Shown here one piece after another: positions 52,563 through 59,827 of a stretch of DNA of 64,000 nt. The DNA is from Roseivirga sp. E12. Its GTDB lineage: Bacteria > Bacteroidota > Bacteroidia > Cytophagales > Cyclobacteriaceae. The position numbers and the translations under genes were made by a program. The notes under the pieces are model-generated. The model saw nothing but the letters and a program-made list of their open reading frames with translations, had not been told where the DNA came from and did no database searches. Position 1 is the stretch's first letter, and each line of letters begins with the position of its first letter. The stretch spans positions 106,693 through 170,692 of the forward strand of contig NZ_JAGFMD010000010.1 of NCBI RefSeq assembly GCF_017592825.1, in the 5' to 3' direction.

Positions 52563-53216
52563 CTAGTTATCGCTAATTGCCGTGTTTATAAAATCCAGTA
52601 ATGGCACAATGGCAAGGTAAGACTCCACCACCATTTCACTGAAGCCCGAGGCATAAACATCCTTTCTTGTGATTTGCCTGAAGGCAGCGAGACTCTTGAG
52701 TCTCAATAGCTCAATATGCTCATGGTCTTTTGGATAACCCTTAGGAGTAGTTTTGAGAGTATCCCGCTTATAGAGCTCGAAAGCATTCACAAAGGCGTCA
52801 GAGTTTAATATACCTGAGAGTTTGTCTCCCTCATAGTCAATCTCCATTCGCACCTTCTTCAAACGCTCACTATCCGGATGCCATAAGCCCCCAGCAATTT
52901 CTGTCTCTCGGACACCTAGGCCAACATAAAAGTCTGCCAGTCCCTTGCCATAACCAAAAACCACCCCGAAGTGATCCTTATAAGTAGGACGATCGGGATG
53001 AAACATTAGGTTGTTATTAATCCTACTGATGGCCCTTCGTGCATTGGGCTGCACAATTCTTGGATCTACACGTGTGATTTCCTCTAGAATAGGATCGAAA
53101 AGCGCTACTACCTCGTCTTTCGTGTCTTGATACCAAGAACGGTTCTTGTCCATCCACTCCTTGGAGTTATTCGCTGAAAGCGCCTCTAGAAACTTGAAAA
53201 TATTCTGTTTTGCCAT
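52563..53216 (-). CDS. DUF2461 family protein (copy 1)
   Basis: 217 aa. Typical DUF2461 pattern: FKFLEALSANNSKEWMDKNRSWYQ at the N-terminus, SRINNNLMFHPDRPTYKDHFG, AGGLWHPDSERLKKVRMEID and RLKSLAAFRQI. The function of the family is unknown. The core FRQ/MFR positions are present but the FSKDKSPYN-type motif is replaced here by FHPDRPTYKDH, a diverged form. Directly downstream of copy 2. Confidence 0.87.
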   Translation of the reverse strand: MAKQNIFKFLEALSANNSKEWMDKNRSWYQDTKDEVVALFDPILEEITRVDPRIVQPNARRAISRINNNLMFHPDRPTYKDHFGVVFGYGKGLADFYVGLGVRETEIAGGLWHPDSERLKKVRMEIDYEGDKLSGILNSDAFVNAFELYKRDTLKTTPKGYPKDHEHIELLRLKSLAAFRQITRKDVYASGFSEMVVESYLAIVPLLDFINTAISDN

Positions 53217-53226
53217 AAAATGGATA

Positions 53227-53913
53227 CTAGTCTATACGAGACAAGCCATTCAAATCCGTTGTCAGGTACTCTGTCATAACATCAAAGAATGGCCTCAGTG
53301 CTACGAAAGTACTCAAAGCCTCTTTTAAGAAGTTAGGGCTCAGCACCTCCTTGTCACTAAAGTCTCGAAAGACATACATTGACTTGTGCCTCAATAAGTC
53401 TATAGCGGGATGCTCCTTGTCAAAACCTTTAGGCGCTGTCTTAACCTGCTCACCTTGCAGCGCACCAAACACCTTCTTGAAAGCCGGATCATTCAAAACT
53501 GACCTTAAAGGCTGATCATCTTGAGCAATTTGATCTCGTATGAGCTTTAGATCTTCAGGCACAGGCCCATAGAATCCGCCCCCAATCACGGTTTGCCCAG
53601 GTTTTAAGTGAAAGTAATAGCCCCCGCGTAAATGTGGTTTCTGTCTGGAGAAACTACCTGCCCAACGCGGGTTATAGGGAGATTTATCTTTTGAGAAGCG
53701 GACATCTCTGTACACCCGCATCATGCTTTTCTTACCACTGACGGTAGTAATATCATCGTGTTCTTTCAGGCCCTGCAGCATTGCCTCCGCAAAGTCAGTA
53801 GCATTTAGATGCTCATCTTGGTACCAGGGTTTGTTCTCATTAAACCAGTCTCTGTTATTGTTTTCAGTCAACTGGTTTAAAAAATCGAATGAGGACTTAT
53901 TGATTTGTGCCAT
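53227..53913 (-). CDS. DUF2461 family protein (copy 2)
   Basis: 228 aa. Canonical form: FDFLNQLTENNNRDWFNENKPWYQ, MRVYRDVRFSKDKSPYNPRWAG, GGYYFHLKPGQTVIGGGFYGPVPEDLKLIRDQI and RHKSMYVFRDF. Ten bases upstream of copy 1; the two arose by duplication and have diverged strongly. No function can be named. Confidence 0.88.
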   Translation of the reverse strand: MAQINKSSFDFLNQLTENNNRDWFNENKPWYQDEHLNATDFAEAMLQGLKEHDDITTVSGKKSMMRVYRDVRFSKDKSPYNPRWAGSFSRQKPHLRGGYYFHLKPGQTVIGGGFYGPVPEDLKLIRDQIAQDDQPLRSVLNDPAFKKVFGALQGEQVKTAPKGFDKEHPAIDLLRHKSMYVFRDFSDKEVLSPNFLKEALSTFVALRPFFDVMTEYLTTDLNGLSRID

Positions 53914-53930
53914 TGATTAAGGTTGTTTAA

Positions 53931-54593
53931 TTATTGAATCTTCCAGATATAAGAACGTTCGATCACAGTGTATTGGGACAAAACCGAATCATTAAGATAA
54001 TGGTTTCTAAAGTCCGTTCTATACCAAAGAAAAATAGATGAACATTCGACTGTCTTTTTCGCATGATTGACAATGAATTCTGATGCCGAAAAACTAGCCT
54101 CAGCATCACTCAATTGTTGGTCAATTTTCTCACTGGAATAGAAGGCAATCGGAGGACAAGAAACACTCCCACAATTGAGCGCAAAGTGGACGCGATAGTC
54201 CATCTTTTCTATCATCAATTTCAACCTCAAATCACCATCTGAAAATTGCCTTGGTTTGTTGTTTTTACGAGGACCATTCTTCCTCAAAATACCATGCTCA
54301 ATATCGTCTAAAGAAAAGGACAAATCTCCAATCACAAGGAGCTCATCTCTGAAGAAATCTTCCTTCTCCCAAACGGACTCGCTCAATTGATTTTTAACAA
54401 TTTGATAATTAGTCAATCCATTGTAAACATTGATCCAAAATGCTTTTTTGTCCTTGTCATTCTCAAGGTATGACAGATCAAAAGTTTGCACATTTTTAAG
54501 GAAGCCTTCGAGCGCATCAAGTGCGTGAGACTCTCCATTCAGGTATTGGCTTAAGGCAATCTTTCCCGCTCTTGAAAATGATTGATGGTCCAT
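53931..54593 (-). CDS. DUF547 domain protein
   Basis: 220 aa without signal peptide. Contains the DUF547 signature: KAFWINVYNGLTNYQIVKNQL, LDDIEHGILRK, VHFALNCGSVSCPPIAFYS (with Cys pair) and the C-terminal ECSSIFLWYRTDF. Such proteins resemble cysteine-protease-like folds, but activity is unproven. It ends 3 bases before the aldo/keto reductase end, in the same minus-strand run. Confidence 0.85.
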   Translation of the reverse strand: MDHQSFSRAGKIALSQYLNGESHALDALEGFLKNVQTFDLSYLENDKDKKAFWINVYNGLTNYQIVKNQLSESVWEKEDFFRDELLVIGDLSFSLDDIEHGILRKNGPRKNNKPRQFSDGDLRLKLMIEKMDYRVHFALNCGSVSCPPIAFYSSEKIDQQLSDAEASFSASEFIVNHAKKTVECSSIFLWYRTDFRNHYLNDSVLSQYTVIERSYIWKIQ

Positions 54594-54595
54594 CT

Positions 54596-55492
54596 TTATC
54601 TGTGCTTTGTATAAACGTTCGGCTCCAGCAGAGCGCTTAACTCAGTCACCATTTCATCCGTCAACTGAGCTGACTTGATCGTACCCAAAACGTCTTGCAA
54701 CTGCTCCATATTTCGCATCCCAACGACAGCTGTTGTCACAGCTTTATTGCTCAATACCCACTGAAGTGAAGCCTGTGCCAATGAGATTTTCTCAATTGAG
54801 AATGATTTAATTTTATCTACCAGTAATTCAATCTCTTTTGTAGTGTAATTTAAGTAATCACTTGAATCTTTTCCTGCCAATAATCCACCTGCAAGACCTC
54901 CTCTCACCATCACTCCAATCTCGGCTTTGGATAAAACCTCTAGCGCCTCCTCCTCTGGCCTTCTATCTAGTAAGCTATATTGAATCATATTGCTTACAAC
55001 CTGAGAATGTTGTGCGAACCTTCGAATTACATTTGGTCTAATAGAGGAAATTCCATAGTGGCGGATCAGTCCCCTCTCCTTCAATAGTTCGAACGCTTCG
55101 ATGGTTTCTTCCCAGTTGTCTTCGATCATTCCACCATGCAATTGGTAAATGTCGATATAGTCTGTACCCAACCTTTTCAGACTCTTTTCAACAGCACTAA
55201 GTATGTAACTTTTTGAAGGATTCCATTCCCAATTCCGCTCCTCATCATTTGGTACATTGCCGACTTTGCTAGCCAAAACAACTTCTTTCCGAATGGGCTT
55301 TAGTGCCCTTCCTACCGTCTCTTCATTAAAGCCATTCTTGTAGATATCAGCAGTATCAAAGTAGTTGACACCAGCGTCAAAAGCAGTGTGAATCAATGTT
55401 TCATTTTCTGCATGATTTACACCAAGTGACATGCATCCAAAGCTGATCTCGGATACGTCCAAATTTGCTCGTTCGAGCCTCCTATAATTCAT
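54596..55492 (-). CDS. Aldo/keto reductase
   Basis: 298 aa, NADPH-dependent barrel. The catalytic tetrad is visible: Asp and Tyr in NYFDTADIYKNGFNEE (about residues 44 and 49), Lys in VVLASKVGN and His in IYQLHGGM. C-terminal cofactor motif VGMRNMEQLQDVL. Substrate unknown; two bases from the AI-2E gene upstream, so co-transcribed. Confidence 0.93.
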   Translation of the reverse strand: MNYRRLERANLDVSEISFGCMSLGVNHAENETLIHTAFDAGVNYFDTADIYKNGFNEETVGRALKPIRKEVVLASKVGNVPNDEERNWEWNPSKSYILSAVEKSLKRLGTDYIDIYQLHGGMIEDNWEETIEAFELLKERGLIRHYGISSIRPNVIRRFAQHSQVVSNMIQYSLLDRRPEEEALEVLSKAEIGVMVRGGLAGGLLAGKDSSDYLNYTTKEIELLVDKIKSFSIEKISLAQASLQWVLSNKAVTTAVVGMRNMEQLQDVLGTIKSAQLTDEMVTELSALLEPNVYTKHR

Positions 55493-55494
55493 GA

Positions 55495-56577
55495 TTATTC
55501 TTTGTGATCATCTTCCTCAATATAACCGTTCTCAGTCATCATAATTGCGATGGCACGAGTGGACGGAAATTGAGCACAAATGATTACTGCTACAGAGATA
55601 ATTGGCACCGATAATATCATACCCAATATTCCCCAAATAGACCCCCAGAAAGAGAGTGCAATTATTACCACAAGCGGACTCAGGTTCAACGTTCTTCCCA
55701 TGAGCTTTGGTTCCACATAATTGCCTACGAAAATCTGAACAACCTCTACTGTGAGGAAAACCCAGAGGAAAGGCCAAAAGGAGGCGAACTGGAAGATGGC
55801 AAAGATGGCCGGCAGTAAACTGGCCACAAGAGAACCGATATAGGGTATATAGTTCAAGATAAAGATGATAAAGGCCCAGAGCACCGGAAAGTCTACCCCA
55901 TAGGCCAGCAATATGAAATAACAGACTACCGCTGTGATGAGACTGACCTGAGTTTTGACAGTAAAGTATTTATTAACCGCCTTAACGACCCGACCCAGAA
56001 TCCCCATTACATTTTGCCGATTCGCCTCTTTTTTAAAGAGGTTATCCAGTTTTTGTCCGAAGTAGTTCTCTTCAATCAAAAAGAAGATCACATAAACGAT
56101 TACGAGTGCAAAGTTTCCTAATACCACACTTACAGAGTTAAAAACACTCGAAATGACAGACTGATAATCAATCTTATCAATAGTCTCTTGAACATTGACC
56201 TCTGGTATATAATCGCTATTCGACTCTGTGAAGTCCTTTATTTGATCAATAAAGACCTGAAGGTTGTCATCATAGCTATCCGCATTGGCGGTAATCAGCT
56301 TTACATTTACTGAGACAATCTGGTATAGACCGTAGAGTAAGGATAGTGTTAAAATGAACGCCAGTATCCTTTGAATAATGCCTGGCAGTGCTTTTCCTCT
56401 TATTTTGATTTTGCCTACATACTTACGAGCCGTTCTAATTAGGTACCAAACGACAAGTGCCAAAACGATTGGCTCCAAAAATGCCCTAAAGTAAATAAGG
56501 CCAAAAAAGACTCCAGCGATGATTATCACCCAATAGGATGCATTTCTAAGGTTGTCTCTGGTGAAGTCTGTTTTCAT
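55495..56577 (-). CDS. AI-2E family transporter (YdiK/PerM-like)
   Basis: About 360 aa from ATG 56577 (MKTDFTRDNL), with an ATG at 56628 17 codons upstream as alternative. Eight membrane helices and the family segment FILNYIPYIGSLVASLLPAIFAI, then EPKLMGRTLNLSPLVVIIALSFWGSIWGILGMILSVP. Members export various small molecules; AI-2 transport is not shown for most. Last gene start before tRNA-Arg. Confidence 0.9.
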   Translation of the reverse strand: MKTDFTRDNLRNASYWVIIIAGVFFGLIYFRAFLEPIVLALVVWYLIRTARKYVGKIKIRGKALPGIIQRILAFILTLSLLYGLYQIVSVNVKLITANADSYDDNLQVFIDQIKDFTESNSDYIPEVNVQETIDKIDYQSVISSVFNSVSVVLGNFALVIVYVIFFLIEENYFGQKLDNLFKKEANRQNVMGILGRVVKAVNKYFTVKTQVSLITAVVCYFILLAYGVDFPVLWAFIIFILNYIPYIGSLVASLLPAIFAIFQFASFWPFLWVFLTVEVVQIFVGNYVEPKLMGRTLNLSPLVVIIALSFWGSIWGILGMILSVPIISVAVIICAQFPSTRAIAIMMTENGYIEEDDHKE

Positions 56578-56656
56578 AGGCAGATTGATGTTCTGAAAGT
56601 AATGAATCTCTGTTGAAAATAAAGGCATAAAAACATCAAAGATTTTTCAAATCTCA

Positions 56657-56688
56657 TTGACTATGAAAAAGCTATTTCACTATATTTG
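56657..56688 (+). promoter_or_regulatory. Promoter of tRNA-Arg (TTG-N21-TATATTTG)
   Basis: TTG (56657-56659), 21 bases, TATATTTG (56681-56688), matching the Bacteroidota consensus. About 24 bases remain before the mature tRNA start. Confidence 0.8.
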
Positions 56689-56712
56689 CACTCGCTTTTG
56701 AAAAAGCCCGTT

Positions 56713-56786
56713 GGTCTGCTAGCTCAACTGGATAGAGCAACTGCCTTCTAAGCAGTAGGTTTCAGGTTCGAGTCCTGAGCGGATCA
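56713..56786 (+). tRNA. tRNA-Arg (anticodon TCT)
   Basis: Plus strand, 74 nt. Acceptor GGTCTGC/GCGGATC (with G-T pairs) and discriminator A, anticodon loop CTTCTAA, T-arm TCAGGTTCGAGTCCTGA. Followed by a terminator. The 16 bases TTCGAGTCCTGAGCGG at 56767-56782 are repeated exactly at 56945-56960, marking this tRNA as an integration site. Confidence 0.96.
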
Positions 56787-56791
56787 CCCAG

Positions 56792-56827
56792 AAAGACACC
56801 TCCTTACCGAGGTGTCTTTTTTTTATT
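56792..56827 (+). terminator. Terminator after tRNA-Arg
   Basis: AAAGACACCTC (56792-56802), loop CTTACC, GAGGTGTCTTT (56809-56819), then T-run. Perfect 11-bp stem. Confidence 0.92.
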
Positions 56828-56888
56828 TCAAAAGTCTAACAATCAGAGAATTACAATAGGACAAAAAGATTCGTCTTTTCCACCCTTT

Positions 56889-56932
56889 ATTCGTTAGGCT
56901 TACGAATCTGATTTTTATATATTGATTATCAA
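56889..56932. promoter_or_regulatory. Two dyads upstream of the KAP cassette
   Basis: ATTCGT-TAGGCTT-ACGAAT (56889-56907) and TTGAT-T-ATCAA (56922-56932) lie in the otherwise AT-rich gap between the tRNA terminator and the duplicated tRNA end. They could be operators of the two-gene cassette. Confidence 0.4.
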
Positions 56933-56944
56933 TACATTATGAGA

Positions 56945-56960
56945 TTCGAGTCCTGAGCGG
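56945..56960. other. Duplicated tRNA-Arg 3' end (att-like direct repeat)
   Basis: TTCGAGTCCTGAGCGG occurs here and in tRNA-Arg at 56767-56782, exact over 16 bases, then diverges (ATCACC against CCCATG). This is the pattern left by tyrosine-recombinase integration into a tRNA 3' end. The ATG of the small ORF follows three bases later. Confidence 0.75.
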
Positions 56961-56963
56961 CCC

Positions 56964-57182
56964 ATGAGTATCAGAGAAACCTTAGAAATTCTTAATAAAA
57001 ACAAATCTAGCAGGCTGTATTCACAGACCCAAGCTGAATTACTCATTGATTTCCATTCCAAACTCTCAAAAATCACAGTTGATCACATAAATGAGGAATT
57101 AGAAGCCCAGCTTCCAAACACTAACAAGGTAAACAACACACATCATGAACATAAGCCACAAGCACCTCGAAATCCCAGATAA
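56964..57182 (+). CDS. Small protein encoded with KAP NTPase, 72 aa
   Basis: Starts at ATG 56964, three bases after the duplicated tRNA end, and overlaps the KAP gene by 38 bases, an arrangement typical of a two-gene unit. Sequence is helical and polar at the N-terminus (IRETLEILNKNKSSRLYS, ELLIDFHSKLSK), with a His/Pro/Asn-rich tail. No family recognised; it could be a regulator or partner of the NTPase. The overlap and start make it likely but not certain to be real. Confidence 0.55.
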   Translation: MSIRETLEILNKNKSSRLYSQTQAELLIDFHSKLSKITVDHINEELEAQLPNTNKVNNTHHEHKPQAPRNPR

Positions 57183-58554
57183 GACCCCATTTATAAACTG
57201 TAAATTAGAAAGAGAAGAACACGCCAAGGCGTTAACAAACATAATTAAGGCCTACCCACAGGGCTTTGTTTTAGCAATAAACAATTCTTGGGGGACTGGC
57301 AAAACCACATTCATAAAAATGTGGAAAAAACACCTAGAGCTCAACGAGTTCAAAACTGTATACTTTAACGCCTGGGAAAATGATTTTGAAGATAGCCCCC
57401 TCACGGCTTTAATGGGTGAACTTCAAGAACTGACTCAAAAAACAAACGAAGTCGTTTTCAAATCAATGCTCAATAAAGCGGCAATGCTATCAAAAAATGT
57501 GGCACCCATTCTCATCAAAGCAGCAATTGACAAATTTGTAGACAGTGAAACATTGATTAAGAGCATTGAAAAGATCTCTGAGAATGCCTTCTCCGATTTT
57601 GACAAGAGCGTCAATGAGTATGTCAATAAGAAAAAATCGTTAATTGAATTCAGGGAGGAACTAACAAAGTTTATAGACTCAACTAATGGGGGAAAGCCCC
57701 TCATTTTTTTCATAGACGAACTAGATCGATGTAGACCTAATTATGCTGTCTCAATTCTGGAACAGATAAAGCACTTCTTTGGTGTTAAAAACATAGTCTT
57801 TATTCTTTCGATCGACAAAACCCAACTCGCTCATGCAGTGAGAGGAGCCTATGGGAGTGAGAAAATAGATGCAGAAGACTATTTAAAAAGGTTTATACAT
57901 CTCGAATATAACTTACCTGCTCCCCCTTCAAGACTTTACCATCGATATCTCTACGACTACTATGATTTTGATGGCTTCTTCCTTTCCGATGGAAGAAAAA
58001 AACATAGAAATCTACCCATGGAAAAGGACCAATTCCTCCAGACTTGTCAGATCTTATTTTCGAATAGTGACGTCAAACTAAGGGATCAAGAGAAGATATT
58101 TGCTCTGACCAGAATTGCATTGGGAGGCTTCACAGATAATGTTTTTACTATCCCAAGAACTCTCATTTTTTTGGTTTATCTAAAGATTCTTCATGAAAGC
58201 TTCTACACTCAACTTAGGCAAGAAAATATGTCAGTTGATCAATTAACAGAAGGCATTCAATCCTTGATAAAGAATAACAGTGCTAAGATAACAGCAAGCG
58301 AGTGGGTATACATAGAGGCCTATCTTTTGCTATTTCATAATAATTTGAAATCAGACAATGAACGTTTGGCTCTTTATGACTACAACATGGAAACTAAAAG
58401 AGATGAAATTCAAATACCGGTTTCTAACACCAACTTAACTCTAACATATATATCTGCCTGGAGAAGTCTGCAAAATTTTGGCTTAAGTCATTTATCATTA
58501 AACTACTTTTTTGATAAAATTGACTTAGTGGGTGAATTAGATACTTCTGCATAA
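57145..58554 (+). CDS. KAP family P-loop NTPase
   Basis: 469 aa. Walker A GTGKTT in NNSWGTGKTTFIKMWKK (about residues 47-63), NAWENDFEDSPLTALMGEL typical of KAP, and Walker B FIDELDRCRPNYAVSILEQIKHFF (about 188-211), then a long helical C-terminal region. No membrane helix is clear, unlike many KAP proteins. KAP NTPases include PifA, which excludes phage T7, and several cassettes with defence roles; that is the family's only well-known role. The gene lies in a tRNA-Arg island with no integrase in sight. Confidence 0.85.
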   Translation: MNISHKHLEIPDKTPFINCKLEREEHAKALTNIIKAYPQGFVLAINNSWGTGKTTFIKMWKKHLELNEFKTVYFNAWENDFEDSPLTALMGELQELTQKTNEVVFKSMLNKAAMLSKNVAPILIKAAIDKFVDSETLIKSIEKISENAFSDFDKSVNEYVNKKKSLIEFREELTKFIDSTNGGKPLIFFIDELDRCRPNYAVSILEQIKHFFGVKNIVFILSIDKTQLAHAVRGAYGSEKIDAEDYLKRFIHLEYNLPAPPSRLYHRYLYDYYDFDGFFLSDGRKKHRNLPMEKDQFLQTCQILFSNSDVKLRDQEKIFALTRIALGGFTDNVFTIPRTLIFLVYLKILHESFYTQLRQENMSVDQLTEGIQSLIKNNSAKITASEWVYIEAYLLLFHNNLKSDNERLALYDYNMETKRDEIQIPVSNTNLTLTYISAWRSLQNFGLSHLSLNYFFDKIDLVGELDTSA

Positions 58555-58609
58555 CTAAGACACTAACGGCATTATGGAATACGCTAACCTCATTTACAAA
58601 TTGATTCAA

Positions 58610-58630
58610 GGTTCCGAAAGTACGGATCAC
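58610..58630. other. Possible degenerate tRNA-Arg 3' remnant after the KAP gene
   Basis: GGTTC (58610-58614) and GGATCAC (58624-58630) occur at the spacing seen in the tRNA-Arg T-arm and acceptor, but the bases between differ. It might be the other boundary of the cassette; chance similarity is quite possible. Confidence 0.25.
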
Positions 58631-58636
58631 ACCAGT

Positions 58637-58667
58637 AGCCTCTCCATTTTTGGAGAGGCTTTTTTTA
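58637..58667 (+). terminator. Terminator after the KAP cassette
   Basis: AGCCTCTCC (58637-58645), loop, GGAGAGGCT (58652-58660), then seven T. Confidence 0.9.
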
Positions 58668-58713
58668 TGCCTTCATGCCGAAAGGCTCCCCCATATAGAG
58701 CACTCTTTAATTA

Positions 58714-58746
58714 AAAAATAAAAAAGGCCACCCTTGCGAGTGGCCT
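58714..58746 (-). terminator. Terminator of the two-component operon / 85-aa gene (minus strand)
   Basis: On the minus strand AGGCCAC (58746-58740), loop, GTGGCCT (58731-58725), followed by a long T-rich run. About 80 bases after the stop of the 85-aa gene. Confidence 0.85.
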
Positions 58747-58825
58747 CATCGAGCACTTTCTAAACATTCGCTTAGTCTCAATCACATTCTTAAAACCGAT
58801 CAATTACACACACAATCAACCAAAA

Positions 58826-59083
58826 CTAATCCATGTCCGGTTTATATGATCTCAATGCTCTTCTTAATGCTTGCAGCAAACCGTCCATCCTATGTGCTTC
58901 TTCCACCATATCGTCCAGCATGGGCTTATGGCGTTTCATCACAAATGGTTCGTCACGCAATTCTCTAGCTTGTTTTTCCAGGTTGCCTAAGGTGAAAAGG
59001 AGTTCCTTTGATAGCTTAGTAACCAAGACTGGTTTGGGCTCAATCCTCCCATCAACATTCTGTTCTTCCAACTGCTCTTCCAT
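58826..59083 (-). CDS. Small cytoplasmic protein of unknown function, 85 aa
   Basis: Glu-rich start, then a helical region (KLSKELLFTLGNLEKQARELRDEP, MLDDMVEEAHRMDGLLQALRRALRSYKPD) that looks like a coiled coil. It follows the two-component genes on the same strand with an 88-base gap, so it may be a later member of the operon. No family recognised. Confidence 0.65.
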   Translation of the reverse strand: MEEQLEEQNVDGRIEPKPVLVTKLSKELLFTLGNLEKQARELRDEPFVMKRHKPMLDDMVEEAHRMDGLLQALRRALRSYKPDMD

Positions 59084-59170
59084 ACCCTTCTTCGATTACG
59101 CCACAAAAGTATGAAGACCAATCTCTCCTGAAATCGGGTGAATACGTAAATAAAAGAATAGGTGATTCCC

Positions 59171-59827
59171 TTAGAAATCTTCGAAAAGCTGGTTGTCGAT
59201 AGCATAAATCACCAAACCTGCGATGTTTTTACTACCTGTCTTCTCTAATAGGTTGCGTTTGTGCGCTTCGACCGTCCTGGTACTGATAAACAATTCTTCA
59301 CCAATCTCTTGATTAGATCTTTGCTTTAAGATTAAATAAAGAATCTCTTTTTCTCTTTCTGTAAGCTCAGTAACCATGCTCATTGCGGGTTGGTTTCCAC
59401 GTAGCTTATTCATAATCACCTGTGTGACTTCTGGCGAATAGTACTGTCCTCCTTCTTGGACGAAGTTTATGGCCTGAATCAGCTCAGCTTTACTGGCATT
59501 CTTCAAAACATAGCCTACAACGCCTAATTGCAACATTTTCTTAATGTACTGCGCTTCATTGAACATGGTGAGTACAATCATCTTCTGCTCTGGCCTATCA
59601 AGCTTTATCTTCTTAACCAGCTCCATCCCATCCATGTGAGGCATTTGAATATCGGTTAGAATTACATCGACCTCCATGGACAATAGCCTTTCCAATGCCT
59701 CAAGCCCATTTGAAGCAGAGCCTTTGATTTCATAATCATCAGAATTCTCAAAGTACCCCTTTAGCCCATCAACAATCATGGGATGGTCATCTACGATAAA
59801 AATACTAATTCGTGTGTCCATCGTCAT
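59171..59827 (-). CDS. NarL/LuxR-type response regulator
   Basis: 218 aa. Receiver domain (1-120) with acidic pocket and the phospho-acceptor Asp in VDVILTDIQMP (about residue 58) and the Lys in VLKNASKAE; C-terminal GerE/LuxR HTH LTEREKEILYLILKQRSNQEIGEELFISTRTVEAHKRNLLEK. Its 3' end of the upstream kinase gene overlaps the start by 4 bases, so kinase and regulator form a unit. Confidence 0.94.
   Translation of the reverse strand: MTMDTRISIFIVDDHPMIVDGLKGYFENSDDYEIKGSASNGLEALERLLSMEVDVILTDIQMPHMDGMELVKKIKLDRPEQKMIVLTMFNEAQYIKKMLQLGVVGYVLKNASKAELIQAINFVQEGGQYYSPEVTQVIMNKLRGNQPAMSMVTELTEREKEILYLILKQRSNQEIGEELFISTRTVEAHKRNLLEKTGSKNIAGLVIYAIDNQLFEDF

Noticed and set aside
52563..53913. Toxin-antitoxin pair
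   Set aside because: Both genes are long paralogues of the same family, without toxin or antitoxin motifs.
58610..58630. Right-hand attachment site of the KAP cassette
   Set aside because: Only GGTTC and GGATCAC match the tRNA; the bases between differ, so I list it with low confidence and do not rely on it.
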